Positions 18,587 to 27,810 of a stretch of 64,000 nt of DNA are shown in pieces. The stretch comes from Bacillus luti (GTDB taxonomy: Bacteria; Bacillota; Bacilli; Bacillales; Bacillaceae_G). The stretch is taken from assembly GCF_001884105.1 (NCBI RefSeq), contig NZ_MACI01000094.1, forward strand, positions 1 to 64,000, written 5' to 3'. Both the position numbers and the translations under genes were made by a program. The notes below the pieces were generated by a model. It worked only from the letters and a program-made list of their open reading frames with translations. It searched no databases and had not been told where the DNA came from. Each line of letters opens with the position of its first letter. The stretch's first letter is position 1.

Positions 18587-19490
18587 TTTCTTTTACGTAT
18601 GTGTTTAAAAATTGATCGAGGGCTGCTTCGTACTCTTCTTTATTTTCGTTATAAGAGCAAGCGTGTGCACCGTGTTCTGCAATATACAGTTGTTTATTAT
18701 TTTCTTTCGCTTCATATAACGCTTTTGTCATATCAGCTAAAATATAATCGTCATCTTTACTGTGAATAAAGAGCACCGGATTGTTAATGTTTTTTATACA
18801 GTCAATTGGTGAAACTTCACGAATTGTATAACCGTCACGAACTTTTAAAAATGCGTTTGCTAAAGGTAATAAAGGCCATTTTGGTAAATGGAATTCAACC
18901 TTTAAACGGTGCTGTAATTGTCCGTAAAAATCAGAGAAAGGACAATCTGCAATATAAAAATCAGCACCATCTTCTACAAGCCCTGCGTATTGAAGAAGTG
19001 TTGCAGCTCCCATCGATTCACCATGAATGCCAAGGATTATATTTTTGCCAAAACGACTTTTTAGCCAATCAACTACAGATTTTAAATCATGTTTTTCATA
19101 GTATCCATAGCTTGTTGTTTTTCCGCCAGTTTTACCATGACGACGATGATCATAAATAACGACATTATATCCTCTGTTTAAAAATAACTTTGCATATTTT
19201 ATAGAATTCATTTTATTTACAGTTACGCCGTGACAAAAAACCATAAACTTATTGGAATGACCAGAAGGAATGTAATATCCGTGAAGATCATATCCGAATT
19301 GCGAAGGGATATGAATTTCTTCTTTATGAAGAGCATCAAAATCCTCTATACGAAAATGTTTTTTCGTTTCTCTTTCGAGTACTTCTTCCTCTGTTTTTTT
19401 CTTTAAGTACATCACTTTATTTGTAAAGAAAATCCCAAGGGCAGTTATCGCACCTAGTATAGTAAACAATGCTGCAAAAAAACGTTTCAT
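18567..19490 (-). CDS. alpha/beta hydrolase (YqkD-like)
   Basis: A 307-aa hydrolase with an N-terminal membrane anchor (residues 4-25). The nucleophile motif GIHGESMGAATLL is near residue 155, HSKDDDYI supplies the Asp near 247 and EHGAHACSY the His near 276. HGVTVNK near 89 is the oxyanion segment. B. subtilis YqkD has the same architecture; its substrate is unknown. No operon partner. Confidence 0.88.
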   Translation of the reverse strand: MKRFFAALFTILGAITALGIFFTNKVMYLKKKTEEEVLERETKKHFRIEDFDALHKEEIHIPSQFGYDLHGYYIPSGHSNKFMVFCHGVTVNKMNSIKYAKLFLNRGYNVVIYDHRRHGKTGGKTTSYGYYEKHDLKSVVDWLKSRFGKNIILGIHGESMGAATLLQYAGLVEDGADFYIADCPFSDFYGQLQHRLKVEFHLPKWPLLPLANAFLKVRDGYTIREVSPIDCIKNINNPVLFIHSKDDDYILADMTKALYEAKENNKQLYIAEHGAHACSYNENKEEYEAALDQFLNTYVKETKNRLA

Positions 19491-19571
19491 ACTTTACCTC
19501 ATCCTCCAAATACCGTTACATGTGATACACTTATATTGTATCACAATGATAGAAAAGGGGAGAAATAGGAA

Positions 19572-20054
19572 ATGCTGCATATACAAAAAATTACGCCAGC
19601 GATGAAAGAAACAATCCGAATGTTCATGTGTGAGAACTGGGGAAGTTCATTGATGGTTTCGCGTGGTAAGGGGCATCAGTTAGAAGAGTTGCCAGGATTT
19701 GTTGCGCTCTCAGATGACAGAATAATCGGAATTATAACGTATGAAGTGACCAGAAATATGTGCGAAATTGTATCGCTAGATAGCTTTGAAGAAAGAAAAG
19801 GAATAGGGACGAAACTTGTGGATTGTGTATTACAAGTTGCAGAAGAAGAAGGGTGCAGGCAGGTTTGGCTCATTACAACGAATGATAATATGAACGCATT
19901 ACGTTTTTACCAAAAGCGAAATTTCATGATGACAAATTTATATGTGAACGCAGTGGAAGAGGCACGAAAAATAAAGAAAGAAATTCCGTGTATTGGGTAT
20001 GATCAAATCCCGATCTTACATGAAATTCAGCTAGAATATCGTATAATAAAATGA
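19572..20054 (+). CDS. GNAT family N-acetyltransferase
   Basis: A 160-aa acetyltransferase. Motif A, ERKGIGTKLVDCVLQVAEEEGC (residues about 76-97), is the acetyl-CoA pyrophosphate loop with the (R/Q)-x-x-G-x-G pattern, and NMNALRFYQKRNF is motif B. The substrate is unknown. A GGGG-rich site precedes the ATG. It stands alone between the divergent hydrolase gene and the LacI regulator gene. Confidence 0.88.
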   Translation: MLHIQKITPAMKETIRMFMCENWGSSLMVSRGKGHQLEELPGFVALSDDRIIGIITYEVTRNMCEIVSLDSFEERKGIGTKLVDCVLQVAEEEGCRQVWLITTNDNMNALRFYQKRNFMMTNLYVNAVEEARKIKKEIPCIGYDQIPILHEIQLEYRIIK

Positions 20055-20093
20055 TGTAACAATTTTCAGAAATATAAGTTATTAACCTTGACG

Positions 20094-20137
20094 AAAATTG
20101 TAATTTAGGTTACCGTAAAATTGTAATCTATTACCAT
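20094..20137 (+). repeat. tandem imperfect repeat before the LacI-family gene
   Basis: Two adjacent units, 20094-20116 and 20117-20137, both begin AAAATTGTAAT and end in a TTACC-type block. They lie just before the regulator start and may be operator half-sites. Confidence 0.45.
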
Positions 20138-20153
20138 ATTAAGGGGTGACGAT

Positions 20154-21029
20154 GTGGCAACTATACGTGATGTTGCAAAATTGGCAGGTGTTTCAGTCGC
20201 AACTGTTTCAAGAGTTATTAATGAAAAAGGATACGTTCATGAAGACACAGTAAAACAAGTAAAGGAAGCAATTGAGGAATTACACTATAGACCAAATAGT
20301 GCGGCGAAACCATTATTTAAACAAGATTCAACGATAATTGCATTACTTGTAGACAATTTATGTAATCCATCAAACATCACTTTGCTACATTGTATTGAAG
20401 AACTAGCATATAAAGAAGGATATCAAATCATTGTTTGTAATATAGAGAATAAAGATAAATATATACATATGTTAAAGCAAAATAACGTTGCAGGTGTTAT
20501 TTTGACGAAAGCAGTTTTTAAAAAAATAGGGGAAATCTCACTTCCGTGTGTAGTGATTGATGAAAAACAATCTCTTACAGATTATTATGAAGGTGGACAG
20601 AGAGCTGTTTCTGTATTGAAAGAGAAAGGGTGCCACTTTCTTGCTTATATCGGTGAGGGAGATGAAAGTGAAGAAAAAGAAGACCATGTGTCAGGATTTT
20701 TAGACGCTGTTTGGGAGGAAGGAATCTCTTATCGAGAAGAAAGTGTGCAAGGGTATACGCATAAACAGTTCATTACATTATTACAAAATCATCCGTATAT
20801 AGATGGAATTGTAATCTCAAGTGATAAGATTGCTATTGAGTTAATCCGAGCAGCGAAATTTTTAAATATCCATATACCAGATAAATTACAAATTGTTGGA
20901 CCTAACGGGAATATAGAGTGCGGATGGATAGGTCCATCACTACCGATAATTGAAAGTGATGTCGAAGAAAATGGGGAAATAGCTTTTAAAAAATTAATTG
21001 GAAAAATAAAAGTAAAAGGTGCGTTGTAA
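20154..21029 (+). CDS. LacI family transcriptional regulator
   Basis: A 291-aa regulator. Residues 3-22 (IRDVAKLAGVSVATVSRVIN) are the classic LacI helix-turn-helix, followed by the hinge near 45-58 (YRPNSAAKPLFKQ) and a periplasmic-binding-like sensor domain. It is about 40 residues shorter than typical members (330-340), mostly from a compact sensor domain. It starts at GTG behind AAGGGGTGA. The ligand is unknown. The convergent antiporter gene is its only close neighbour. Confidence 0.88.
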   Translation: MATIRDVAKLAGVSVATVSRVINEKGYVHEDTVKQVKEAIEELHYRPNSAAKPLFKQDSTIIALLVDNLCNPSNITLLHCIEELAYKEGYQIIVCNIENKDKYIHMLKQNNVAGVILTKAVFKKIGEISLPCVVIDEKQSLTDYYEGGQRAVSVLKEKGCHFLAYIGEGDESEEKEDHVSGFLDAVWEEGISYREESVQGYTHKQFITLLQNHPYIDGIVISSDKIAIELIRAAKFLNIHIPDKLQIVGPNGNIECGWIGPSLPIIESDVEENGEIAFKKLIGKIKVKGAL

Positions 21030-21043
21030 AAAACGCACCTTTT
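21014..21043. terminator. bidirectional terminator
   Basis: AAAAGGTGCGTT pairs with AACGCACCTTTT; the stem overlaps the last codons of the LacI-family gene and the end of the antiporter gene. Confidence 0.8.
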
Positions 21044-22361
21044 ATAATGTAATGGCGGCAATAAAGCCGAATATAAGTAACGGTATATTATAATGTAGAA
21101 AAGTTGGTACACATGTATCCCATATATGATGATGTTGACCATCAGCATTTAAGCCGGATGTTGGTCCAAGTGTACTATCTGATGCTGGAGATCCTGCATC
21201 ACCTAGCGCTCCTGCTGTACCGATAATTGCAATCGTTGCCATTGGGCTAAATCCAAGTTGGATGCAAAGTGGTACAAAAATTGTTGTTAAGATAGGGATA
21301 GTTGAAAAGGATGAACCAATTCCCATCGTAACGAGAAGTCCAATCACAAGCATAAGAAATGCAGCGAGTGGTTTGTTATTTCCAATTATATGTGCACTCG
21401 TTTGCACAAGAGATTCAACATGTCCTGTTTTTCGAAGAACAGCTCCAAATCCAGCGGCAGCAATCATAACAAAACCAATAAAGGACATCATGCGCATTCC
21501 ACTTGTTAATATCGCATCTGCTTCTTTAAGCGGTAGACTACCACTTACCGATAAGACGATAATCCCTGCTAAAGCACCGAAAATCATTGATTCGGTTGCT
21601 AATTGAACAGTTAATGTGGCTATGATAGATAATAATCCGAAAGTAATGCTACGTTTTGTATAGGGAACGATTTCATTTTCAGTAGTGTGAATTTGTTCTG
21701 TTTCATACGTACGAGGTTTTCGGTACGTAAAGAATACCGCTACACATAATCCAATAATCATACCGATTGCTGGAATAGTCATTGCTTTTGGAATAAGTGC
21801 AACATCAAATGTAAGACCGCTTTGCGCAGCATTTGTTTGCAATACGTCATGATAAATTTTTCCGAAACCTGCTGGAATCCACATATAAGGAGTAATCAAC
21901 CCGAATGTAATAATACATGTAACTAGTCTGCGATCCATTTTCAGCTCATTTAATACTTTTAAAAGTGCTGGAATTAAGATGGGGATGAAAGCGATATGAA
22001 CAGGAATAACATTTTGTGAGAAGCAAGCCATCGTTAAAATGATGAATAAAATAAGTATTTTAGAATAAACTTGTTTTTTCGTGTCTTGTTCATTGCCAAT
22101 CCATTTTAATGCAGTTTGAATCATGGCATCTGGAAGTCCTGTTTTGGAAAGGGAAATAGCGAAACCGCCAAGCATTGCATAACTTAAAGCAATTGGGGCA
22201 CTGTTTCCAAGACCAGTTGTAAAAGTGTTAATAGTTTCTGAAATACCGAGTCCGCCGATAATTCCGCCTGTTAAAGCTCCAACAATGATGGCGACAATGA
22301 CCTGGACACGTAACAAACTAAGCAATAGCATAACTGCTACTGCAACGAGTACAGCATTCAT
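21042..22361 (-). CDS. Na+/H+ antiporter family protein (YuiF-like)
   Basis: A 439-aa integral membrane protein with about 12 hydrophobic segments, resembling the YuiF group of the ion transporter superfamily. Glycine-rich segments such as GDAGSPASDSTLGPTSGLNADGQHHHIWDTCVPTF near the C-terminus are characteristic. Ion specificity cannot be read from the sequence; some relatives move organic acids or histidine. It converges on a LacI-family regulator, which may or may not control it. Confidence 0.75.
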   Translation of the reverse strand: MNAVLVAVAVMLLLSLLRVQVIVAIIVGALTGGIIGGLGISETINTFTTGLGNSAPIALSYAMLGGFAISLSKTGLPDAMIQTALKWIGNEQDTKKQVYSKILILFIILTMACFSQNVIPVHIAFIPILIPALLKVLNELKMDRRLVTCIITFGLITPYMWIPAGFGKIYHDVLQTNAAQSGLTFDVALIPKAMTIPAIGMIIGLCVAVFFTYRKPRTYETEQIHTTENEIVPYTKRSITFGLLSIIATLTVQLATESMIFGALAGIIVLSVSGSLPLKEADAILTSGMRMMSFIGFVMIAAAGFGAVLRKTGHVESLVQTSAHIIGNNKPLAAFLMLVIGLLVTMGIGSSFSTIPILTTIFVPLCIQLGFSPMATIAIIGTAGALGDAGSPASDSTLGPTSGLNADGQHHHIWDTCVPTFLHYNIPLLIFGFIAAITL

Positions 22362-22492
22362 AATAAATGTAATCTCCCCAAAATTTTATTGTGTTAAGGC
22401 AAGTAAATATGAAGCACCTTGCTATATTTATACATAGTTGCGACATATTATTATAAATTGTTTTCTATGAAATGTAAAAGAGCCTTTTGTTA

Positions 22493-23491
22493 CTAATGCT
22501 GAAAAGCTAGCTCTTGTTTAATTGATTGTAAAGAATGAGCGAATAATGCTGGTTCTTCTAAATCGGGAGAATGTGCTGAATTTGGGAACCAAATCATCTT
22601 TTTTATGGGCGCTTCTATCACATCACAATATTCCTGAACGAGTGCATAAGGAGTTTGGTAATCATAGCGACCAGAACAAAAATAAACGGGAATAGATAAA
22701 CTAGAAATAGAAGAAAAGAAATCGATTGCCAGCATTTCTTCCCATAAAACGCCAGATTTTAAATTTCCTGCGAGAAACTTGAACCAATCTAATAGCGTAT
22801 ATTCAGGAGAAAAGAAGCCTTTCCGTATGAAAGAAAAGGAAGATCCGTTTTGGATTGCTCCTCCGAATGTGCCAAGCCACTTTCTTTGAATAATAAGACG
22901 TCTCGTATCTAAAAATGGTGGTTTACCTAATTTTAAAAGAGACGCTAATGCTTTTTTATGATCATGTTTTTTGGCGGAACGAATTAAATGCTGGTATAGC
23001 AATTCTTCGTTTTGTTTCATATGTACAATCTGTCCAATACCGATGTAAGCCTCGATATACTGTGGATATTGATGTGCTATGTTAAGTCCAATAATGCTTC
23101 CCCAAGAATGACCAGCGAGAAATAGTTTCTGTTTATTGAACTTTTTAAGTACATATTGAATCACTTCTTTTGCATCGGCAATGAATTGTTCGATTGTAAA
23201 ATTGGCTCCGAAATCTTTCATTGAAAAGGATTTACCTGCCCCGCGCTGATCCCAATTAATAACGATAAAGTGCTTCTCCAATTCTTTTTGAAAATGACGA
23301 ATAAATCCAATTTGTGCCATTCCAGGTCCGCCGTGACAGCATAATAAAATAGGTTGCTCTACGTTTTGCCCGCGCATAAGGAGGGTTAGTTTGCGGTTAT
23401 TAATTATAACGCTTTCTAGCGTAGCGATACTATTTGGAATGAGTTGTTTATTTTTATTATAGAACCGGGGGGTATTGCTACGAAAAAGCAT
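22493..23491 (-). CDS. alpha/beta hydrolase, proline iminopeptidase-like
   Basis: A 332-aa peptidase S33-type hydrolase. CHGGPGMAQIG near residues 52-62 is the oxyanion HGGPG motif of prolyl aminopeptidases, NWDQRGAGKS near 79-88 is also conserved, and the nucleophile elbow is GHSWGS near 127-132. Asp and His come from SGRYDYQTP and NSAHSP. There is no signal peptide. It stands alone, and an AGGAGG ribosome site precedes its ATG. Confidence 0.85.
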   Translation of the reverse strand: MLFRSNTPRFYNKNKQLIPNSIATLESVIINNRKLTLLMRGQNVEQPILLCCHGGPGMAQIGFIRHFQKELEKHFIVINWDQRGAGKSFSMKDFGANFTIEQFIADAKEVIQYVLKKFNKQKLFLAGHSWGSIIGLNIAHQYPQYIEAYIGIGQIVHMKQNEELLYQHLIRSAKKHDHKKALASLLKLGKPPFLDTRRLIIQRKWLGTFGGAIQNGSSFSFIRKGFFSPEYTLLDWFKFLAGNLKSGVLWEEMLAIDFFSSISSLSIPVYFCSGRYDYQTPYALVQEYCDVIEAPIKKMIWFPNSAHSPDLEEPALFAHSLQSIKQELAFQH

Positions 23492-23611
23492 GTGGAAACC
23501 TCCTTTTCTGAAATCATACGAATCGCACAGGCTATTTGTTTTGCATATACTGTTAGAAAATCATTGTAACATACCATACTAGTGTCATTTCAACACGGGA
23601 GGAGGGAAATT

Positions 23612-24088
23612 GTGACGATTGGAGAAATTATAGATTGTTTAAATAGACGTGAATCCATCGCTATTATAGCAAAACGTCTTGAAATAAGCCCGTATACATT
23701 ATCGAAGAAATTAAGATGGATTGGATACGAATATGATGGAGAACGGAAGAAGCGTATTTTTGTAGGAGATGGAGAAGAACCACGTCACTTACAACTCCAA
23801 GAAGCGACCGCCCTTCAATATACGAAAACAGATTATCAAGTATTAATTTATGAGCAATTACAAAGTATTTATGAGTTATTAAGAAAGAGAGAAGAAGTAA
23901 TTGCCCCGATTATGAGTATAAGTACAGAAAAAAAGAAACGTACCTTTTCTATTAATGTAGAAATATTAGCGAAATTAGATGTTATATCAGAATCGAAAGG
24001 GATTCAAAAATCTAAACTTGTCGAAGAGGCGTTACTACAATTTTTACAACAATATGATGTTAGCAAAACATCACATTTTGATAACTAA
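23612..24088 (+). CDS. HTH plus ribbon-helix-helix DNA-binding protein
   Basis: A 158-aa protein that seems to carry two DNA-binding parts. Residues 1-38 (TIGEIIDCLNRRES...LSKKLRWIGYEYD) look like a helix-turn-helix, and the C-terminal 40 residues (RTFSINVEILAKLDVISESK...VEEALLQFL) look like a CopG/Arc ribbon-helix-helix. A 60-residue linker with helical propensity joins them. I chose GTG 23612 because GGAGGAGGG is just upstream; the GTG at 23582 lacks one. The target is unknown, and no toxin gene is next to it. Confidence 0.75.
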   Translation: MTIGEIIDCLNRRESIAIIAKRLEISPYTLSKKLRWIGYEYDGERKKRIFVGDGEEPRHLQLQEATALQYTKTDYQVLIYEQLQSIYELLRKREEVIAPIMSISTEKKKRTFSINVEILAKLDVISESKGIQKSKLVEEALLQFLQQYDVSKTSHFDN

Positions 24089-24090
24089 AG

Positions 24091-24131
24091 AAAAGGATAC
24101 TATGTTCATCTTAAGAACGAGTATCCTTTTT
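24091..24131. terminator. terminator
   Basis: AAAAGGATAC pairs with GTATCCTTTT, with an inner partial stem, between converging genes. Confidence 0.75.
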
Positions 24132-24182
24132 GGGTTTCACATATATCACAAGTAAAATAACGGTTGTTTGTTCCTAGCGTAC

Positions 24183-25772
24183 TTAATTTATTTTTTGAAT
24201 TCTTCCATCAATAATTGGCTGAATTGGTTCTTTTAATTGTTTTACATAATCGACTAGCGCTTCAAAGTCGTTTGGACCAGTTTCTGAATTCTTCCCATTT
24301 TTAAATGATACGAATCCGTCACCACCAGAAGCTAAGAAAGCATTCGCAACTACGCTATATGTTTTAGATGGAGATAATTCTTCGCCATTTGTTAAGCGTA
24401 TATTTGTAACCTTTTCACCGTTTGGTCTATTTGCATCCCAAGTATATTGAATACCTGAAATTTGAAGCATTCTTGTTGTTCCTTTTTGCCATTGTTGATT
24501 TAAAATATCACGAATATCTTGACCTGTTAAATCTACTTTAATTAATTGATTTCCAAAAGGCTGAATGCCGTATAATTCGCCCCATGTAATATCACCAGCG
24601 TCTAAGTCATTACGAATGCCACCAGGATTCATAAGTGCGATTTGAGCTTGCATCGTTTGGCGCTGTGCATCGGCAATTACATTTCCAAGAGTAGACTCAC
24701 CAGCATCGTTTTGTTTACGATCGATAGGTGCTGTAGACTTTCCGACTACTTCATTTACAAGTGGTGCAATTTTTTCTTTATATTGATTTAACTTTTGTTG
24801 TACTTGTTTATCAGGTTCTACACCTTCATGATATGTTGTAATAACTTCAGCTTTTTTCTTCACAATATCTTTTGTTTTACGATCAATCGTTACATCTACA
24901 TCAGAGAAAGCCGTTCCGTAAGAGTTCGCTTGGACAATTAGTTTATTATTAACTGTACCATTTACATACGTATGACTATGTCCACCGAAAATAACGTCAA
25001 CTTCTGGATCTGTTTCATTGGCAATTCGAGTAAGATCTCCATTTGTTACGCCTGACTCCTCGGTCGTTCCGCCGACATGAGCAAGGACGACAATGGATTT
25101 AACGCCGAGACGTTTTAGTTGTTGCGTTGATTTATTAATAGCTTCTACTTCGTCAGTTATTTGTACATTTTTAAGCATAGTAGGCATAACGACATTTGGT
25201 GTATCAGTTGTAACAACGCCAATGAATCCTACAGGAACACCATCTACCATTTTTACAGTAAATGGTGGTAAAAATAAGCGACCAGTTGATTTGTTATAGA
25301 AATTAGCAGCGACATAAGGGAAGTTAGCACCTTTGAAATTCCCAGTTTTTTCGTGATATCCACCGTAAATGAGGCGTTTCATTTCATCAATGCCTTCATC
25401 AAATTCATGGTTTCCAATTGTACCGACATCAAATTTTAAGTCATTTAAAAATTCAATCGTCGGTTCATCTTGTAATAATGCTGAAACTGGTGGACTAGCT
25501 CCGACAATATCACCAGCATGCACGAGAAGTGTATTAGGGTTTTGTTTTTTACGTTCTTTTAAATAAGTAGCTAAGTAATCAGCGCCACCAGCTTCTTTGT
25601 TATTAATTTTTTTTACAGTATCTAGTTGTCCATGGAAATCATTAATACCAAGCATTTGTACGTCTATGTAGCGGTTTTGTGCAGCTGGAGTCTGAGATGG
25701 GGGAGCAGCGAATACACTTGAAAAAGTAATGGTGCTTAAAACAGCAACGGCAGGAATAATTTTTTTCCACAT
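24183..25772 (-). CDS. secreted bifunctional UDP-sugar hydrolase / 5'-nucleotidase family protein
   Basis: A 529-aa exported phosphohydrolase. A signal peptide ends near residue 22 (VFAAPP). The metallophosphatase domain has GINDFHGQ near 42-49, HAGDIVGASPP near 85, GNHEFDEG near 119-126 and GGHSHTYVNG near 258; the C-terminal substrate-binding domain follows (NPGGIRNDL near 388). It lacks an LPXTG signal, so it is probably released or wall-associated. It is a distant paralogue of the anchored enzyme at 2553-4898. Function in nucleotide scavenging is inferred from family. Confidence 0.9.
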   Translation of the reverse strand: MWKKIIPAVAVLSTITFSSVFAAPPSQTPAAQNRYIDVQMLGINDFHGQLDTVKKINNKEAGGADYLATYLKERKKQNPNTLLVHAGDIVGASPPVSALLQDEPTIEFLNDLKFDVGTIGNHEFDEGIDEMKRLIYGGYHEKTGNFKGANFPYVAANFYNKSTGRLFLPPFTVKMVDGVPVGFIGVVTTDTPNVVMPTMLKNVQITDEVEAINKSTQQLKRLGVKSIVVLAHVGGTTEESGVTNGDLTRIANETDPEVDVIFGGHSHTYVNGTVNNKLIVQANSYGTAFSDVDVTIDRKTKDIVKKKAEVITTYHEGVEPDKQVQQKLNQYKEKIAPLVNEVVGKSTAPIDRKQNDAGESTLGNVIADAQRQTMQAQIALMNPGGIRNDLDAGDITWGELYGIQPFGNQLIKVDLTGQDIRDILNQQWQKGTTRMLQISGIQYTWDANRPNGEKVTNIRLTNGEELSPSKTYSVVANAFLASGGDGFVSFKNGKNSETGPNDFEALVDYVKQLKEPIQPIIDGRIQKIN

Positions 25773-25972
25773 AGTTCATTTCTCCTTTTTTATAATCTGA
25801 CATCATACGACATAATTTTAATAGATTCATAGAATTATATCTATAAAAAAATTTTGTTTTTTCGAAAAATTAACATATTTACAAAAAAAGAATAATAGAG
25901 TAGGGAACCTTTTTTATTGTCGATTCTACCGAGTATCTACTATAATGGAGAAAAAAGTAAAAGGTGAGCAGC

Positions 25973-26236
25973 ATGAAGAAAAAGAAACAAAGACAAGTAC
26001 AAAGACAATCTCAAGTGAATCAACCAAAGAATGAATCGCTAACGTTAGGGGATCAATTAAACGATTCACTTATGCAACAATTAAAAAATAAGAAAAAAGA
26101 GTTGCAAGTGAGAGAAGAGAAAAAAGAAGCAGCAGAACTAGAAAGAAAGCGTCAAGAACAAAAAGAACGTGAAAAAAATAAATCATTTGAAGAACTGTTA
26201 AGTGAAAGCAATCTTACTTGGAAAGACTTTAAATAA
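25973..26236 (+). CDS. DUF3886 family protein (YqkK-like)
   Basis: An 87-aa, extremely charged protein, Lys/Glu/Gln-rich and almost certainly one long helix or coiled coil over residues 30-70. The C-terminal SFEELLSESNLTWKDFK motif is the YqkK/DUF3886 family mark. AAAGGTGAG precedes the ATG at 25973; a GTG at 25964 would overlap it. Function unknown. In B. subtilis yqkK lies in the same yqk neighbourhood. Confidence 0.8.
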   Translation: MKKKKQRQVQRQSQVNQPKNESLTLGDQLNDSLMQQLKNKKKELQVREEKKEAAELERKRQEQKEREKNKSFEELLSESNLTWKDFK

Positions 26237-26241
26237 TAACA

Positions 26242-26275
26242 AAAATGATCAGTGAAATACTACTGATCATTTTTT
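26242..26275 (+). terminator. terminator
   Basis: AAAATGATCAGT pairs with ACTGATCATTTT, with a following T run. Confidence 0.85.
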
Positions 26276-26304
26276 GACGAGTTTGTAAGAAAAGGGGAGT
26301 TAGA

Positions 26305-26829
26305 ATGAGGAAAATTGTCGTCGTTCCGCATGAAAATCATTGGGGTGAAAAATTTCAAATAGAGGCTGAAAGATTAAAGTCAGCGATGCCAGAAACGGTG
26401 AAAATCCATCATATTGGCAGTACATCGGTGCCGGGACTGGCAGCTAAACCTATTATTGATATGATCATGGAAGTAGAAAGTATCGACAGAGTAGATAGGT
26501 GGAATGAACGATTTATAGAGCTTGGTTACATCGTCAAAGGGGAAAATGGTATTTCAGGACGCCGCTTTTTTATTCATGGAACGGAGGAAAAGCGCTCATA
26601 TCACTTGCACGTGTTTGAAAAAGGAAATCCTGAGATAGTAAGGCATTTAGCGTTTCGTGACTATATGATGGCTCATTGTGAAGAAGCAGAGGCATATGCA
26701 ACTTTAAAGAAAGAATTAGCCGAAAAATATACATATGATGGCACGCAATATACGGAAGGGAAAAATGAGTTTGTCCGTAATGTGGATGAAAAAGCGAAAG
26801 AATGGAGAGAAGGAGATGCGAATAATTGA
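26305..26829 (+). CDS. GrpB family protein (UPF0157)
   Basis: A 174-aa protein of the GrpB/UPF0157 family, which has a nucleotidyltransferase-like fold. The motif HHIGSTSVPGLAAKPIIDMIMEV (residues about 34-56) contains the GS and DxD-like residues shared with nucleotidyltransferases, and SYHLHVFE near 98 is also conserved. The biochemical role is unsettled. AAGGGGAG precedes the ATG. No operon partner. Confidence 0.9.
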   Translation: MRKIVVVPHENHWGEKFQIEAERLKSAMPETVKIHHIGSTSVPGLAAKPIIDMIMEVESIDRVDRWNERFIELGYIVKGENGISGRRFFIHGTEEKRSYHLHVFEKGNPEIVRHLAFRDYMMAHCEEAEAYATLKKELAEKYTYDGTQYTEGKNEFVRNVDEKAKEWREGDANN

Positions 26830-26950
26830 GTTCACGTTTTTCGTGTATAAAATTATTATGTAAACTGTACGTATGTTTTGACTTTTGGGATAAATATTGT
26901 TGAAATAAAGTTGTGGTTTATAAAAATGTAACAATGAAAGGGAGACGACT

Positions 26951-27778
26951 GTGCATATTCCAACAATTACACTTCATAATGGCGTAAAAATGCCGATGAT
27001 TGGCCTAGGTGTTTATAAAGCGAAAGAAGGCGACGAAGTAAAGCAGGCAGTAAAAACAGCGTTAGAGGTTGGATACCGTTCAATTGATACAGCAACTGTA
27101 TACGAAAATGAAAGCGGTGTCGGAGAAGCGATTCGTGAATCAGGAATTCCGAGAGAAGACATATTTATTACGACAAAAGTTTGGAACGACGATCAAGGAT
27201 ACGAGGAGACACTTGAGGCGTTCGAAAAAAGTTTAAAGAAATTACAAATGGACTATGTAGATTTATATTTAATTCATTGGCCAATTAGAGGAAAGTATGT
27301 TGATACGTACCGAGCTTTAGAAAAATTATATGAAGAAGGTAAAGTTCGCGCAATTGGTGTTTCTAATTTTCATCAACATCATTTAGAATTGTTATTACCA
27401 AATTGTAAAGTGAAGCCAATGGTAAACCAAGTGGAACTTCATCCGATGTTAGCGCAATTTGAATTGCGTACTTTCTGTCAAGGTGAGCAAATTCAAATGG
27501 AAGCGTGGAGTCCATTAATGAGGGGCGGCGAAGTATTCCAGCATCCAATCATTCAAGCTATTGCTAACAAATACGAAAAAACACCTGCGCAAGTTATATT
27601 ACGATGGGATATTCAAAGTGGAATTGTTACGATTCCTAAATCTGTTACACCATCTCGCATTCAGGAGAATTTTACTATTTTTGATTTCTCACTAACTGAA
27701 GAAGAGATGAATCAAATTAATACGTTAAATCTTAATTTACATGTAGGAACGAATCCTGATAAATATGATACGCTATAA
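26951..27778 (+). CDS. aldo/keto reductase
   Basis: A 275-aa NADPH-dependent aldo/keto reductase of the YtbE/YvgN type. The catalytic tetrad is Asp46, Tyr51, Lys76 and His109. [19 protein letters not shown] near the C-terminus is the cofactor-binding signature. It probably reduces glyoxal-like or other toxic aldehydes, by family analogy. It starts at GTG behind GGGAGACG. It converges on a second, distinct aldo/keto reductase. Confidence 0.92.
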   Translation: MHIPTITLHNGVKMPMIGLGVYKAKEGDEVKQAVKTALEVGYRSIDTATVYENESGVGEAIRESGIPREDIFITTKVWNDDQGYEETLEAFEKSLKKLQMDYVDLYLIHWPIRGKYVDTYRALEKLYEEGKVRAIGVSNFHQHHLELLLPNCKVKPMVNQVELHPMLAQFELRTFCQGEQIQMEAWSPLMRGGEVFQHPIIQAIANKYEKTPAQVILRWDIQSGIVTIPKSVTPSRIQENFTIFDFSLTEEEMNQINTLNLNLHVGTNPDKYDTL

Positions 27779-27810
27779 AAAAGACGCTACCAGCATGGTA
27801 GCGTCTTTTT
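27777..27810. terminator. bidirectional terminator
   Basis: AAAGACGCTACCA and TGGTAGCGTCTTT pair around GCA between two converging reductase genes. Confidence 0.85.
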
